From: Tepidiforma thermophila
Lineage (GTDB): Bacteria > Chloroflexota > Dehalococcoidia > Tepidiformales > Tepidiformaceae
Reading direction: 5' to 3'
Assembly: GCF_002563855.1 (NCBI RefSeq)
Contig: NZ_PDJQ01000001.1
Span: 744,001 to 808,000, forward strand
Length of the DNA stretch: 64,000 bases
The notes under the pieces were generated by a model, which saw nothing but the letters and a program-made list of their open reading frames with translations, was not told the origin of the DNA and ran no database searches. Below are positions 1 through 9,047 of the stretch, in pieces. The position numbers and the translations under genes were made by a program. How positions within the stretch are numbered: position 1 is the stretch's first letter; each line of letters begins with the position of its first letter.

Positions 1-619
1 GCACGGCCGCAACGCTCCCGCGCGTGAACCGGGCCAGTACCGCGCCCATCGAAAGCGCCAGGGTCCCTGCAGGGAGCACCAGCGTCCGCAGCCCGCCGAT
101 CGGGTCGCTCAGCACCGGCACCCGGCCCGAAGCCGGCAACCACCCCAGCTCAATCGCAAAAACCCAGAGCAGCACCGTCGCCACCACAAAACCGGGCACC
201 GAAAGCGCCAGCGACACCGCCGCCGAAACCCAGCCGTCCAGCCGCCCGCCCGCTGCGGCCTGGAGCGTCCCGAGCCCGATCCCGACCGTGATCCCCGCGG
301 CAGCTGCAGCCGCTGCCAGCTCTACGGTCGGCCCGAGCGCCCCGCGGATTAGCTCCCGCACCGGCATCCCCCGCGAGAGCGACGTCCCCAGGTCGCCCCG
401 GAGCAGCCCCGCGAGCCAATCGCCGTACCGCACCAGGAGCGGCCGGTCGAGCCCCAGCTCTTGCCGGATCTCCGCCACCCGCTGGGGAGTCGCATCCTCG
501 CCGGCCAGCAGCTCGGCCGGATCGCCGGGCACCAGCTCCAGCGTTACGAAGACCAGCAGCGTCGCCAGCACCAGCAGCGGAATGCTCGCCAGCAGCCGCC
601 GGATGACGAAAACCGCCAT
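1..619 (-). CDS. ABC transporter permease, DppB/OppB-like (partial, 3' end outside window)
   Basis: The start is ATG at 619 with a GGGAGG ribosome site a few bases upstream; the frame stays open to the window edge, so the C-terminus is missing. The N-terminus (MAVFVIRRLLASIPLLVL) is the first membrane helix typical of oligopeptide/nickel permeases. It is followed by the periplasmic stretch LVPGDPAELLAGEDAT and the region RQELGLDRPLLVRYGDWLAG, both characteristic of the DppB family. Further hydrophobic segments follow. It lies directly downstream of the binding-protein gene on the same strand, so the two probably form one operon importing peptides or a similar solute. The substrate cannot be told from sequence. 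Confidence 0.88.
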   Translation of the reverse strand, partial: MAVFVIRRLLASIPLLVLATLLVFVTLELVPGDPAELLAGEDATPQRVAEIRQELGLDRPLLVRYGDWLAGLLRGDLGTSLSRGMPVRELIRGALGPTVELAAAAAAAGITVGIGLGTLQAAAGGRLDGWVSAAVSLALSVPGFVVATVLLWVFAIELGWLPASGRVPVLSDPIGGLRTLVLPAGTLALSMGAVLARFTRGSVAAV

Positions 620-699
620 CGTGCACCTCCCTCGCTGGAAGGCCGCGCGGGGAGAGAGGGGGGAGGAGACCCGCGCGGCCCCCAGCACCGCTGGCCAGG

Positions 700-2346
700 C
701 TAGGCCTTCAGCCAGATGCGCCCGAAGTTGGGTGCCTGGAGCGGCACGATGAAGTACTCGTCGAACCCCTGCGCCCGGTCGGAGACCACATCGAGCGCGC
801 CCGATGGCTCCAGCACCGCGATCCAGGGGTCCTCAACCCACAACCGGTTAAACCGGCGGTACAGCTCCTTCGCCTCCTCGCCCAGCGGGTCCACCGTCCC
901 GATCTTCGCGAGGATCTCCTTCAGTTCCGGGCTCTCCTGGTACGCCTGGTTCGGAATCGCGATGTTGAAGTTGTTCAGCAGCGCCGAGGCTGGCGCCGGG
1001 TCGGAGAAGTTCATCCCGGCCACGTAGAAGTCGCCGTACTGCCGCTGCCGAAGTGTATTGATGAAGACTGCCGTCTCCGTCAGCTTCGGCGCGGTCTTGA
1101 TGCCGATCGCTTCCAGGTTCTCCTTCACGATCAGCACGCTCGCCTCACTGCGCTGGGTGTACGGGATCTCCAGCGGCCGGTCCTGGCTGAAGCCAGCCTG
1201 CTGCAGCAGCGACTTCGCCTTCGCCGGGTCGTAGTACGGCTTATCCAGCTCGGGGTCGTACGCCGGCGAGTACTCCGGCCAGATCTGCGCTGTCGCCGGG
1301 TAGAACCCTTCGCCGACCTCCTTCGCAATCCGTTCCCGGTCGATCGCCCAGAAGATGGCCTGCCGCACCCGCCGGTCCGCCAGCATCGGGTTCTTCACCA
1401 CCATGCCCAGGAACAGCCCGCCGATCCGCGGCGCCTTTCGCACGCGATCGCGGAACCGCCGCGCATCCGCACCCGGGAGCCGGAACGCCACGTCCAGCTC
1501 CTTGGCCTCGAACGCTGTCGCAACCGCCGTCTCGTCGGTGAAGATCCGCGCCTCGACCCGGTCGAGGTACGGCCCGCCTTCCTGCGCCGAGAGGTGCCAG
1601 TTCCGGTTCGGCACGAACGAGATGCCAACGCCCGGCGTGTACTTCTCCAGCATGTACGGGCCGGTCCCGTTCAGCGCTTCGCCCGCCAGCATCTTCGGCA
1701 GCGACGCCTCCCGGTGGATGTTCAGGGTGGCGAAGTACCCCGTCATGTCCCACCGTGGCCGGTCGAACGTGAACTCCATCGTCCGGTCGTCCACCTTCTT
1801 CCGCCCGGTGATCGACTTCGCCAGCTGGCTCGGTGTGCCGCTTACCGTCACGCCGTACGCCTTCGGATTCACCGAAAAGTCGATGCTGAAGAACACGTCT
1901 TCCGGCGTCAGCGGCGCCCCATCGTGGAACGTCACTCCCGGCTTCAGCCGTACCGTCAGCTTCGTCCGGTCGGCCGAGTACTCGAACTGGTCCACGAGCA
2001 GGAGCTCGGGATTCCGGACATCCTTCCGGTATCGGATGAGCGGCTCGTGCACCAGCCACGGCAGGATCCGGTTCGGTGGCGCCACCACGAACGGGTAGCC
2101 CGCGTTCAGCTGCAGGTCCCCCGTCTGGTTCATCCGCAGCGTGCCGCCCTTGCGCGGCGCCTGGGTGGTGGTTGCGGGCGCCGTGGCGCCCCCGGTCCCG
2201 GCGGTTGGCGGCGTCGACCCGCTCTCGTCATCGTCATCGCCGCAGCCGACTGCCCCGAAGGCAGCCGCCCCGGCCATCGCAGCCCCCGCACCGGCAAGGA
2301 GCCGGCGCCGCGTCAGTACGCGAGAAGTCAAAGTGTCGCGTTCCAT
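700..2346 (-). CDS. ABC transporter substrate-binding lipoprotein, SBP_bac_5 family
   Basis: This 548-residue extracytoplasmic binding protein has a twin-arginine-like N-terminus (TRRRLLAGAG) and a lipobox-like AFGAVGC with Cys about 34 residues in, then an acidic Gly/Ser/Thr linker. The mature part has the peptide/nickel-binding fold signatures: LTPEDVFFSIDF, a NGTGPYMLEKY-like segment and RQAIFWAIDRERIAKEV. I chose ATG at 2346, which puts the signal at the N-terminus; the open frame begins earlier at 2439 but the extra 31 residues are Arg/Pro-rich and unlike a signal. It is followed by the DppB-like permease and is the likely first gene of that transporter operon. Confidence 0.9.
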   Translation of the reverse strand: MERDTLTSRVLTRRRLLAGAGAAMAGAAAFGAVGCGDDDDESGSTPPTAGTGGATAPATTTQAPRKGGTLRMNQTGDLQLNAGYPFVVAPPNRILPWLVHEPLIRYRKDVRNPELLLVDQFEYSADRTKLTVRLKPGVTFHDGAPLTPEDVFFSIDFSVNPKAYGVTVSGTPSQLAKSITGRKKVDDRTMEFTFDRPRWDMTGYFATLNIHREASLPKMLAGEALNGTGPYMLEKYTPGVGISFVPNRNWHLSAQEGGPYLDRVEARIFTDETAVATAFEAKELDVAFRLPGADARRFRDRVRKAPRIGGLFLGMVVKNPMLADRRVRQAIFWAIDRERIAKEVGEGFYPATAQIWPEYSPAYDPELDKPYYDPAKAKSLLQQAGFSQDRPLEIPYTQRSEASVLIVKENLEAIGIKTAPKLTETAVFINTLRQRQYGDFYVAGMNFSDPAPASALLNNFNIAIPNQAYQESPELKEILAKIGTVDPLGEEAKELYRRFNRLWVEDPWIAVLEPSGALDVVSDRAQGFDEYFIVPLQAPNFGRIWLKA

Positions 2347-2435
2347 CCTGAGCAAGCTCTCCTGTCCCCGGCCGCCCTCCGCGGGCGGCCGGCGTCGTTG
2401 TGTGGTTCTGTGGTGCTCCAGTTGTGGAGGCCGGG

Positions 2436-2900
2436 TCACTCACGGACCGGGCGCATCGCGTAGATGCGCCGGACCGCAATCTCAACCTCGACTGTCTCCG
2501 ATTCGTGGCGGACGGCCTCCGTGCCCGGCACCGGCCGCGCCGTGCCGTAGACCATCGCCACGGCGCCGTCGTCCAGGTGCTTGGCGAGCGCCACCCGCGG
2601 ATTCTGGGCGATGTCGCGCGCCCGCACCGACCCGGTGAACATCCGCATCGTCAGCCGCCCATCCGGCTGGAAATCCGCATGGACAATGGCGATGTGCGGC
2701 TGGCCGTTCGGGCCCACCGAGGCCACGGTGCACCACCGCTGTGCGGTCCACATCGCGAGGAACTCGGCCGCCGAAAGCCGCCAGTCGGGGCGGGCGAACA
2801 CCCGCGCCACCTCCGGCCCGGCCGTCGCGGCCGTCCGGTCCAGGATCTCCTGGATGCGCGCCACCACCTCGGGCGGCCACGTCTCAGCAGTCTGCGTCAT
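2436..2900 (-). CDS. Pyridoxamine 5'-phosphate oxidase-like FMN-binding protein
   Basis: This 154-residue protein has the split-barrel layout of PNPOx-like flavoproteins: an N-terminal helix, then FLAMWTAQRWCTVASVGPNGQPHIAIVHADFQPDGRL, a pattern in which a short strand pair precedes the FMN phosphate-binding residues. The region ARDIAQNPRVAL is also typical. Members bind FMN, F420 or haem and reduce diverse substrates, so the exact reaction is unknown. ATG at 2900 has a GGGAGG site and overlaps the end of the upstream gene by 17 bases, suggesting translational coupling. Confidence 0.72.
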   Translation of the reverse strand: MTQTAETWPPEVVARIQEILDRTAATAGPEVARVFARPDWRLSAAEFLAMWTAQRWCTVASVGPNGQPHIAIVHADFQPDGRLTMRMFTGSVRARDIAQNPRVALAKHLDDGAVAMVYGTARPVPGTEAVRHESETVEVEIAVRRIYAMRPVRE

Positions 2901-3732
2901 CGTCACATCCTCCCTGCGCGGTGAGCGCCGCCGCCGCAGCACGCGCCAGCGCGGTTTCCGCATCGCGCGGTGTCACGCCCGGGTGGTTCCGTTCGCGCGC
3001 CACCGCCTCCGCGGCCTCCACCATTGGCAGCAGGTCCTCCCCGGTGTACCCGAGGCGCAGCATCATCCGGCTGAACAGGTGCGGCAGGTGGCTGCACCAG
3101 TGCAGCTCGCGCGAGGCAAGCAGGTCGTGCACCGGCGCCTCGAACGGCAGGGCGGCGCGGATCATCGCCGCGTTCCTCGCCGAGGCCGCCGGGTTCGCCC
3201 GGAATGCCTCCGAGCGCCGGCGTGCATCCGCCTTCCCCCGCGCGATCACCTCCAGCGGCTCCCCCGCAGCCTCCACCGCAGCCGTGAACTCCGGGTCAAT
3301 CTCCCCCGGGGGGATGTACCCGGCGTCGCGCGCCAGCCGCCCAATCGTCTCGGAGTAATCGAGCAGCGTGACCGCCTCGTGGCCGTTTGCCCGGGCTGTC
3401 TCCTCCACGGCCCGGATGACCGCCGCCAGCTCCTCGCGCCGGACGGTGCCGTCGCTCGCGCCGCCCGCGATCAGGTCCTCGGCCTTGAACTCCCACGGCA
3501 TCCCGAAGAGCGGCCGCACAAGGTCATGGCCGATGACGTTCATCGGCTTCTCTATAAACTGGCAGACCTGCGTCTGCTCCCGGGGGCAGGCGCGGCAGCC
3601 CTCCCGCATCATCCCCTGGAAGATCGGCATCAGTTCGCCCGGGGTAATCGTGGCCATGCGCTCCGCGTCGCGGATCAGCGCATCCCACGCCGGGCTGCAC
3701 CCGCCAGCGGCGGGCGAAACCTGGGATTGCAT
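2884..3732 (-). CDS. Conserved hypothetical protein with Cys cluster
   Basis: I do not recognise this 282-residue protein. The N-terminal third holds a cysteine group, CRACPREQTQVC, which could bind a metal or a cluster, followed by IEKPMNVIGHDLVRPLFGMP. The rest is mainly helical, with HWCSHLPHLFSRMMLRLGY near residue 215 offering more Cys and His. No signal peptide or membrane segment is visible. ATG at 3732 has a GAGGAG site. It overlaps the downstream FMN-binding protein gene, so a shared redox role is possible but is only inferred from context. Confidence 0.6.
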   Translation of the reverse strand: MQSQVSPAAGGCSPAWDALIRDAERMATITPGELMPIFQGMMREGCRACPREQTQVCQFIEKPMNVIGHDLVRPLFGMPWEFKAEDLIAGGASDGTVRREELAAVIRAVEETARANGHEAVTLLDYSETIGRLARDAGYIPPGEIDPEFTAAVEAAGEPLEVIARGKADARRRSEAFRANPAASARNAAMIRAALPFEAPVHDLLASRELHWCSHLPHLFSRMMLRLGYTGEDLLPMVEAAEAVARERNHPGVTPRDAETALARAAAAALTAQGGCDDDADC

Positions 3733-3791
3733 GATTCGTGCTCCTCAGCAGGTAATCCTGGCGCCGGGCCCTCGGCCCGGCAGCGTGCCTA

Positions 3792-4226
3792 TCAGGACGC
3801 GGCGATGAGGAGCGGGGTTCGCGGGGGAGGGTCGATGCCTGCCGGGTCGGCCGGCCGGGGCGCCAGGGCCGCGCAGGCCGCAAACGCCACCCACGCGCCT
3901 GCGCCCAGCAACTGCAAAACGGTCTCCAGCAGCACGGTGACTGGCGCCTGCCCGCCGACCTGCGTCTCGGCGCAGGTCGCCATCTCAGCGTGGCAGTGCG
4001 CTTCGTGGTCGCCCGGTGCGTGCGCGTGCCCGTCCGCGTGGTCGTGGGTGCCGCCGTCGCCGGGCACCGGCCCGCTGAACGGCAGCTGGAGTTCGATACC
4101 TGTCCCGGGAATTGGCACGGCGAGTGCCGGCCAGTGACCGAAGAAGCTCAGCATCGGCAGGAGGCTGACAAGCAGTACCCTGGCCACGCCCTGCAGCGGG
4201 AACCCGGCCATTGTGCGCACCGTCAC
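3792..4226 (-). CDS. Small membrane protein with His-rich loop
   Basis: This 144-residue hypothetical protein has two hydrophobic segments, VARVLLVSLLPMLSFFGHWPALAV near the N-terminus and VLLETVLQLLGAGAWVAFAACAALA near the C-terminus. Between them is a soluble stretch rich in His, Asp and Cys (THDHADGHAHAPGDHEAHCH), suggestive of metal binding outside the membrane. GTG at 4226 is preferred because a GGAGG site lies six bases upstream; ATG at 4211 is the alternative. No family is recognised. Confidence 0.6.
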   Translation of the reverse strand: MTVRTMAGFPLQGVARVLLVSLLPMLSFFGHWPALAVPIPGTGIELQLPFSGPVPGDGGTHDHADGHAHAPGDHEAHCHAEMATCAETQVGGQAPVTVLLETVLQLLGAGAWVAFAACAALAPRPADPAGIDPPPRTPLLIAAS

Positions 4227-4282
4227 AAACTGCCTCCGCCGGCATTCTGGTTTCGCGCCGGCGCGCTGTCAATACGTGCGCA

Positions 4283-5305
4283 TCAGCTCAAGGCGCCCCG
4301 CCGCCGCTTCCGCGCCCGCGAAGGCTGCACCCGCGGCGGCTCCCCCGGCGCCTTCGGGAAGTGCGGCGGATACGGCGCCTCGCCCAGCCCGGCGCGCGCC
4401 TGCTCCTCCGCCAGGGCCAGCAACGGCTCCAGCGAATATGCCCGCGCATCCATTCCCGCCATCGCATCGCCCCGCTCCGCCAGCAGGCCGGGCACCGTCG
4501 CCAGCGTGAACTGCCCCGGTTCGGCGCGCGGCAGCTCCTCCCACGTCAGCGGCATCGAAACCCGGGCGTCCGGCGTTGCCCGGACCGAGTAGGCCGAGGC
4601 CATCGCCCGGTCCCGCAGGTTCTGGTTGTAGTCGATGAACACCCCGTGCCGCTCCTCCTTCCACCACGCCGTCGTCACCAGCCCCGGCGCCCGCCGCTCC
4701 GCCTCCCGGCCCAGCGCCAGTGCCGCCCGCCGTACGTCCGCGAACTCCCACCGCCGCTCGATCCGCACAGAGATATGGATGCCCCGGCTGCCCGAGGTCT
4801 TCGGATAGCCCTCCAGCCCGAACTCCCGCAGCAGCCCGCCGATGAGCAGCGCTGCCTCCCGCACGGCCCCGAACCCCGCCTCCGGCGTCGGGTCCAGGTC
4901 GAACCGCAGCTCGTCGGGGTGGTCCGGGTCATCGGCGCGCACCGGCCACGGGTTCAGGTCGATGCACCCCAGGTTCGCCGCCCAGGCGAGCCCCGCCGCG
5001 CTGTCGATCACCGGCAGGCTGGCCGAACGCCCGCTCGGGTAGGTCACCCGCGCCGTCCGCACATACGGCGGCAGCCGCGCCGGCGCCCGCTTCTGGAAGA
5101 ACGGCGGCCCGCTCACGCCGTCCACATACCGCTTGAGCACCAGCGGGCGGTCCCGCACGCCCCGGAACGCCGCCTCCGCCACCGACAGGTAGTACCGCAC
5201 CAGGTCCAGCTTCGTGTGCCCCGCCGCCGGGAAGAACAGCTTGCCCGGGTTCGAAACCGGCACCTCCACGCCGCCGGCATCCACCAGCACGCGCTCGGTC
5301 GGCAT
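4283..5305 (-). CDS. LigD-type polymerase (AEP primase) domain protein
   Basis: This 340-residue stand-alone protein matches the polymerase domain of bacterial LigD, which fills gaps with nucleotides during non-homologous end joining. Visible motifs are the metal-binding FDLDPTPE (Asp136 and Asp138), the nucleotide-binding SGSRGIHI (171-178), and the N-terminal pattern VSNPGKLFFP followed by LDLVRYYLSVA. Neither ligase nor phosphoesterase domains are attached, and no ku gene is in the window. ATG at 5305 puts the conserved N-terminus close to the start; the open frame extends to 5395 but that stretch is not family-like. The divergent VOC gene begins 80 bases away. Confidence 0.85.
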   Translation of the reverse strand: MPTERVLVDAGGVEVPVSNPGKLFFPAAGHTKLDLVRYYLSVAEAAFRGVRDRPLVLKRYVDGVSGPPFFQKRAPARLPPYVRTARVTYPSGRSASLPVIDSAAGLAWAANLGCIDLNPWPVRADDPDHPDELRFDLDPTPEAGFGAVREAALLIGGLLREFGLEGYPKTSGSRGIHISVRIERRWEFADVRRAALALGREAERRAPGLVTTAWWKEERHGVFIDYNQNLRDRAMASAYSVRATPDARVSMPLTWEELPRAEPGQFTLATVPGLLAERGDAMAGMDARAYSLEPLLALAEEQARAGLGEAPYPPHFPKAPGEPPRVQPSRARKRRRGALS

Positions 5306-5385
5306 GGCGGCAGTATAGCCGCGCCCGGTTGACGGCAAAGGAGTGCTGCTATATTTTCCCTCAACTACCCGATGAGAAGGCTGCC

Positions 5386-5889
5386 ATGACCGCAAAGTTC
5401 GTCACCCACCTCTGGTTTGAACATGGCGCGCTCGAGGCCGCGGAGTTCTACACGCGGGTGTTCCCGAACTCCCGCATCACCGCCGTCACCCACTACAGCG
5501 AGGTCGGGCGCGAGATTCACGGCCAGGAGCCCGGCTCCGTCATGACCGTCTCCCTCGAACTCGACGGCCGCCCCTTCATGCTCCTCAACGGCGGCCCCGG
5601 GTTTCGCCTCAACCCGGCCTTCTCCATCCTGCTCGAATGTGACACCCAGGAAGAGATCGACCGCTACTGGGAGGCCCTCCTCGAAGGCGGAGAAGGCCAG
5701 CAGTGCGGCTGGCTTGTCGACCGCTTCGGCGTCAGCTGGCAGGTCTCGGGCCCCATGGACGCCTGGCTCACGACGCTCGACGCCGCCGCGCGCGACCGGG
5801 TCCTCGCCGCAATGTTCCAGATGACGAAAATTGACCTCGCCGCGCTCGAGGCCGCCGCCCGCGGCAAGCCCGCCCCGGCCGGCCAGTAA
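5386..5889 (+). CDS. VOC family protein (PhnB-like, 3-demethylubiquinone methyltransferase-type fold)
   Basis: This 167-residue protein has the PhnB-type glyoxalase/VOC pattern: FVTHLWFEHGALEAAEFYTRVFPNS, then MTVSLELDGRPFMLLNGG, then a C-terminal CGWLVDRFGVSWQV. The conserved Gly-Trp-x-x-Asp-x-(F/Y)-Gly-Val-x-Trp is seen across the family. Most members are uncharacterised, so no reaction is assigned. ATG at 5386 follows a GAGAAGG site. It is followed at 59 bases by the repeat protein gene on the same strand. Confidence 0.8.
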   Translation: MTAKFVTHLWFEHGALEAAEFYTRVFPNSRITAVTHYSEVGREIHGQEPGSVMTVSLELDGRPFMLLNGGPGFRLNPAFSILLECDTQEEIDRYWEALLEGGEGQQCGWLVDRFGVSWQVSGPMDAWLTTLDAAARDRVLAAMFQMTKIDLAALEAAARGKPAPAGQ

Positions 5890-5947
5890 CCAACCCCAGG
5901 GAACCCCGCAGCAGAACGCTGCGACAGGGCAGGAAGGAGAACCACAG

Positions 5948-7117
5948 ATGCCCGGCACCACCCTCCTCATCGGCACCCGCAAAGCCTTCTTCATCTACCG
6001 CTCCGATGCGGCCCGCGAACGGTGGGAGCTCTCACCCCCCATGCTCAAGGGCACCTCCGTCTACCAGGCCGCCGTCGATACCCGCCGCCGCCCGGCGCGC
6101 CTCCTCCTCGCCGCCAACCACTGGGCCTGGGGCCGCTCCGTCGCCCGCAGCGATGACGGCGGCCAGACATGGGAGCAGCGCTCCCCCGGCCTCGGCTTCC
6201 CCCAGGACATGGGCATCACCATCGACAACGTCTGGGGCATCGCCCCCGGCCACCCCGATGAGCCCGGCGTCGTCTGGGCCGGCACCCAGCCCGCCGGCCT
6301 CTTCCGCTCCACCGACTGGGGCGAAAGCTGGGAGCCAGTCGATACCCTCAACCGCCTGCCCGACCGGACGTTCTGGTACATGACCGGCGGCGGCCAGTCG
6401 GCCCTCACCGCCATCGAACTCGACCCCCGCACGCCGCGCCGCATCTACGTTTCTATCGCTACCGGCGGCGTCTACTGCTCCGAAGACGGCGGCCAAACCT
6501 GGGAGCCGCGCTGGCACACCGCCATCGCTACCACTCCCGAGGTCCGCGAAATGTTCGAAAAAATCGAGCAGATGTTCCCCGAGATGGCGGCCCAGTTCCC
6601 CATGCCCGAGGGCGTCGACCCCCTCGCCGCCAACGAGTTCCACAAGTTCCGGCTCGACCCCAAGAACCCCGACCGCGCCTGGGGCCAGGCCCACGTCGGC
6701 GTCTTCCGCTCCGACAACGGCGGCCGCAAGTGGGTCGATGTCACGAACGGCCTCCCCTCCTTCCACGGCTTCCCCCTCGCGGTCACCAGGCAGGGCCGCG
6801 ATGCCGTCTTCGTCGCGCCGCTCGAGATGGAGGCCGACAACTTCCGCGTCATGAACGGCCAGTTCGCTATCTACCGCACCACCGATGCCGGCGCCTCCTG
6901 GGAGCGGCTGACACGCGGCCTCCCGGGCCCGCACGACTACCAGAGCGTCTACCGCGACGCCATGGACACCGACGGCGTCGACCCCGAAGCCGTCTACGTC
7001 GGCACCACCAACGGCGAGGTCTACTACGGCCGCGAGTGGGGCGAATCGTGGGTCCGCCTCCCTGGCACCCTGCCGCCGATCCTCTCCGTCACCGCCGTTC
7101 CCAGCGACCTCCTCTAG
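5948..7117 (+). CDS. BNR/sialidase-like beta-propeller protein
   Basis: This 389-residue protein has repeated Asp-box-like units of the type SDDGGQTWE, STDWGESWE, SEDGGQTWE, SDNGGRKWV and TTDAGASWE, spaced as in six- or seven-bladed propellers of the sialidase/VPS10 type. No signal peptide is visible, so it probably works in the cytoplasm or is exported by another route. The catalytic Arg triad of true sialidases is not obvious, so a glycosidase function is not claimed. ATG at 5948 follows AGGAGA; the open frame upstream is shadow sequence. Confidence 0.82.
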   Translation: MPGTTLLIGTRKAFFIYRSDAARERWELSPPMLKGTSVYQAAVDTRRRPARLLLAANHWAWGRSVARSDDGGQTWEQRSPGLGFPQDMGITIDNVWGIAPGHPDEPGVVWAGTQPAGLFRSTDWGESWEPVDTLNRLPDRTFWYMTGGGQSALTAIELDPRTPRRIYVSIATGGVYCSEDGGQTWEPRWHTAIATTPEVREMFEKIEQMFPEMAAQFPMPEGVDPLAANEFHKFRLDPKNPDRAWGQAHVGVFRSDNGGRKWVDVTNGLPSFHGFPLAVTRQGRDAVFVAPLEMEADNFRVMNGQFAIYRTTDAGASWERLTRGLPGPHDYQSVYRDAMDTDGVDPEAVYVGTTNGEVYYGREWGESWVRLPGTLPPILSVTAVPSDLL

Positions 7118-7123
7118 CCGCCC

Positions 7124-7639
7124 TCAGCCGTCCCGCCGGATGTAGTCGATCAGGTCCACGCTCTCCGGCGGGCGGCCGATCGTGGTCAGGATCGCTGCCG
7201 CCTCCGCCCGGTGGTGGGTCGAATGGTTGAACACGTGCAGGATCAGCTGCCAGAGCGGCCGCGCATCCGGCACGGGCGGCTGATTCCGCCGGTAGCGGAC
7301 CGTGCCCCGCAGCCGTTCCTCGTCGAGCTCCGCGAAGAACCGCGCCAGCTCTCCCCGCCCGGCCTCCCACGCCTCCCGCACGGCCTCCAGCGTCGGCCAC
7401 GTCGCCGGGCCGTCCAGCTTCGCCTCAGCATCGCCCAGCCAGCGCCGCAGCCAGTGCCGCTCCGAGGCCACCACGTGCGCCAGCAGCGCATGGAGCGAAC
7501 CGTCGCCGTAGCTCCCCGGGATGCGTGCCGCCGCAGCCTCGGGCCCCGCCTCGACCGCTGCCCGCAGGATCCGTTCGTTCGCCCAGTCCTGGAACGCCGC
7601 CATAAAGCGGATCAGTTCAAGCGAAAACGGCGGCGCCAT
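7124..7639 (-). CDS. DinB family protein
   Basis: This 171-residue protein is a four-helix DinB/YfiT-like protein. It starts with FSLELIRFMAAFQDWANERIL and carries the family's metal-binding histidines in the patterns HALLAHVVASERHWLRRW and HVFNHSTHHRAEA. Members are metal-dependent thiol transferases or hydrolases, usually of unknown substrate. It converges with the propeller gene, whose stop is six bases away. Confidence 0.85.
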   Translation of the reverse strand: MAPPFSLELIRFMAAFQDWANERILRAAVEAGPEAAAARIPGSYGDGSLHALLAHVVASERHWLRRWLGDAEAKLDGPATWPTLEAVREAWEAGRGELARFFAELDEERLRGTVRYRRNQPPVPDARPLWQLILHVFNHSTHHRAEAAAILTTIGRPPESVDLIDYIRRDG

Positions 7640-7666
7640 GCCTCGCCCCCGCCCCGGCCGCGCCCG

Positions 7667-8101
7667 TTATGCCACCCCCGCCGGGAAGGTCGTCGGGATC
7701 TTCGCCGCCATGTCGAAAAACTCCTGGAACGTCTGGTTGAACCGGTAGAACGTATCGCGCCGGTGGTAGTCCTTCCCCCGCGCGAACTCCTCCGCGCTCC
7801 GCAGGTCCAGCGAGTTCAGCGTGTACTCGTGCGTCGCCCGTCCGTTCTTCTGGATGTCCTCGATCATCGCCCGCCACGCCTCCGGCGACTGCACCAGCAC
7901 AAAGTCGAGCTCCTCCGCCCGCTTCGCATCAATCTCCTTCACGTCCTTGACTTCGAACGCCTCGAAGTCGATCTCGAAGTACCGGTCGCCCACCTGCACA
8001 CCCATCTCAGCATCGCAGGTGCCCAGCCGCTTGAAGCTGTCCGAGGCGTTCAGCAGGTCGGCCGCGGCGCGGAACCATTCGACAGAGGGGAATTCGGGCA
8101 T
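7667..8101 (-). CDS. SCP2-like sterol-carrier-type protein
   Basis: This 144-residue protein opens with FPSVEWFRAAADLLNAS, an arrangement common in bacterial SCP2-like lipid-binding proteins, followed by alternating strands such as GVQVGDRYFEIDFEAFEV. No signal or membrane segment is present. The assignment is moderate because the family is divergent. ATG at 8101 follows a GGAGGT site, and the gene precedes the DinB gene on the same strand by 27 bases, so they may be co-transcribed. Confidence 0.6.
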   Translation of the reverse strand: MPEFPSVEWFRAAADLLNASDSFKRLGTCDAEMGVQVGDRYFEIDFEAFEVKDVKEIDAKRAEELDFVLVQSPEAWRAMIEDIQKNGRATHEYTLNSLDLRSAEEFARGKDYHRRDTFYRFNQTFQEFFDMAAKIPTTFPAGVA

Positions 8102-8259
8102 CGCGTCACCTCCAGGGACGGGACCGATGGCGCAGCATCGGCAATGTGGGCGGGAGTGTACCCGCTTACAGCCTGCCTGTCAGGCCGCCGGGCCGGCCGC
8201 TCCGGTATACTGCGCCCGTCCGCGCAGAAGCCCCGCCCCCGGCCCGCAGGAGGTGCGTT

Positions 8260-9006
8260 GTGTTCGAACTCGAAGGCAGCATCGCGGTCGTCACCGGCGC
8301 AGGCTCCGGCATCGGCCGCGCTATCGCCGAAACCCTTGCCGCCCAGGGCGCCCGCGTCGCCGTCGCCGATATCGACCTCGAGGCCGCCCGCGCTGCCGCA
8401 GCGGCCATCGGCCCCGCCCGCGCCGAGCCCTTCCCCGTCGACGTCGCCGACCAGGCCTCCGTCGATGCCCTCCGCGATGCGGTGCTCGGCCGCCTCGGCG
8501 TCCCCGATATCATCGTCAACAATGCCGGCTGGGACCGCGCCCAGCCCTTCCTCCAGACCGACCGCCCCTTCTGGGAGAAGGTTGTCGCTATCAATCTCCT
8601 CGGGCCCATCGCCGTCTGCCGCGCGTTCGTCCCGGCCATGGTCGAGCGCGGCGCCGGCGGGCGCGTCGTCAACATCGCCAGCGATGCCGGCCGCGTCGGC
8701 AGCACCGGCGAAACCGTCTACGCGGGCGCCAAGGGCGGCGTCATCGCCTTCACAAAATCGCTCGCCCGCGAAGTCGCCCGCGCCGGCATCACCGTCAACT
8801 GTGTCTGCCCGGGTCCGACCGATACCCCGCTCTTCCGCCAGCAGCCCGAGCGCATCCAGGAAGCCCTCGCCAATGCCATCCCCTTCAAGCGGATCGCACG
8901 CCCCGGCGAGATCGCTGCCGCCGTCGCCTTCTTCGCCTCGCCTGAGGCCGGCTACATCACCGGGCAGGTCCTCAGCGTCAGCGGCGGCCTCACCATGGCC
9001 GGCTGA
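8260..9006 (+). CDS. Short-chain dehydrogenase/reductase
   Basis: This 248-residue classical SDR oxidises or reduces a hydroxyl/keto group with NAD(P). It shows the cofactor motif TGAGSGIG (12-19), NNAG (87-90), the catalytic Ser141 and the YAGAK active-site pair Tyr154/Lys158, and ends in the family pattern GQVLSVSGG. Asp37 after the second strand suggests NAD preference. The overall pattern resembles hydroxyacyl-CoA-type SDRs, but the substrate is unknown. GTG at 8260 follows GGAGG at a good distance. It is followed by the phosphotriesterase-like gene. Confidence 0.88.
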   Translation: MFELEGSIAVVTGAGSGIGRAIAETLAAQGARVAVADIDLEAARAAAAAIGPARAEPFPVDVADQASVDALRDAVLGRLGVPDIIVNNAGWDRAQPFLQTDRPFWEKVVAINLLGPIAVCRAFVPAMVERGAGGRVVNIASDAGRVGSTGETVYAGAKGGVIAFTKSLAREVARAGITVNCVCPGPTDTPLFRQQPERIQEALANAIPFKRIARPGEIAAAVAFFASPEAGYITGQVLSVSGGLTMAG

Positions 9007-9047
9007 GCGCTCGACAGCCGCCCGTCCCCCGCGGCAGAATCCCGCCC

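Noticed and set aside
4283-5305. A complete LigD-Ku repair operon
   Set aside because: Only the polymerase domain is present; neither ku nor a ligase domain was found in the window.
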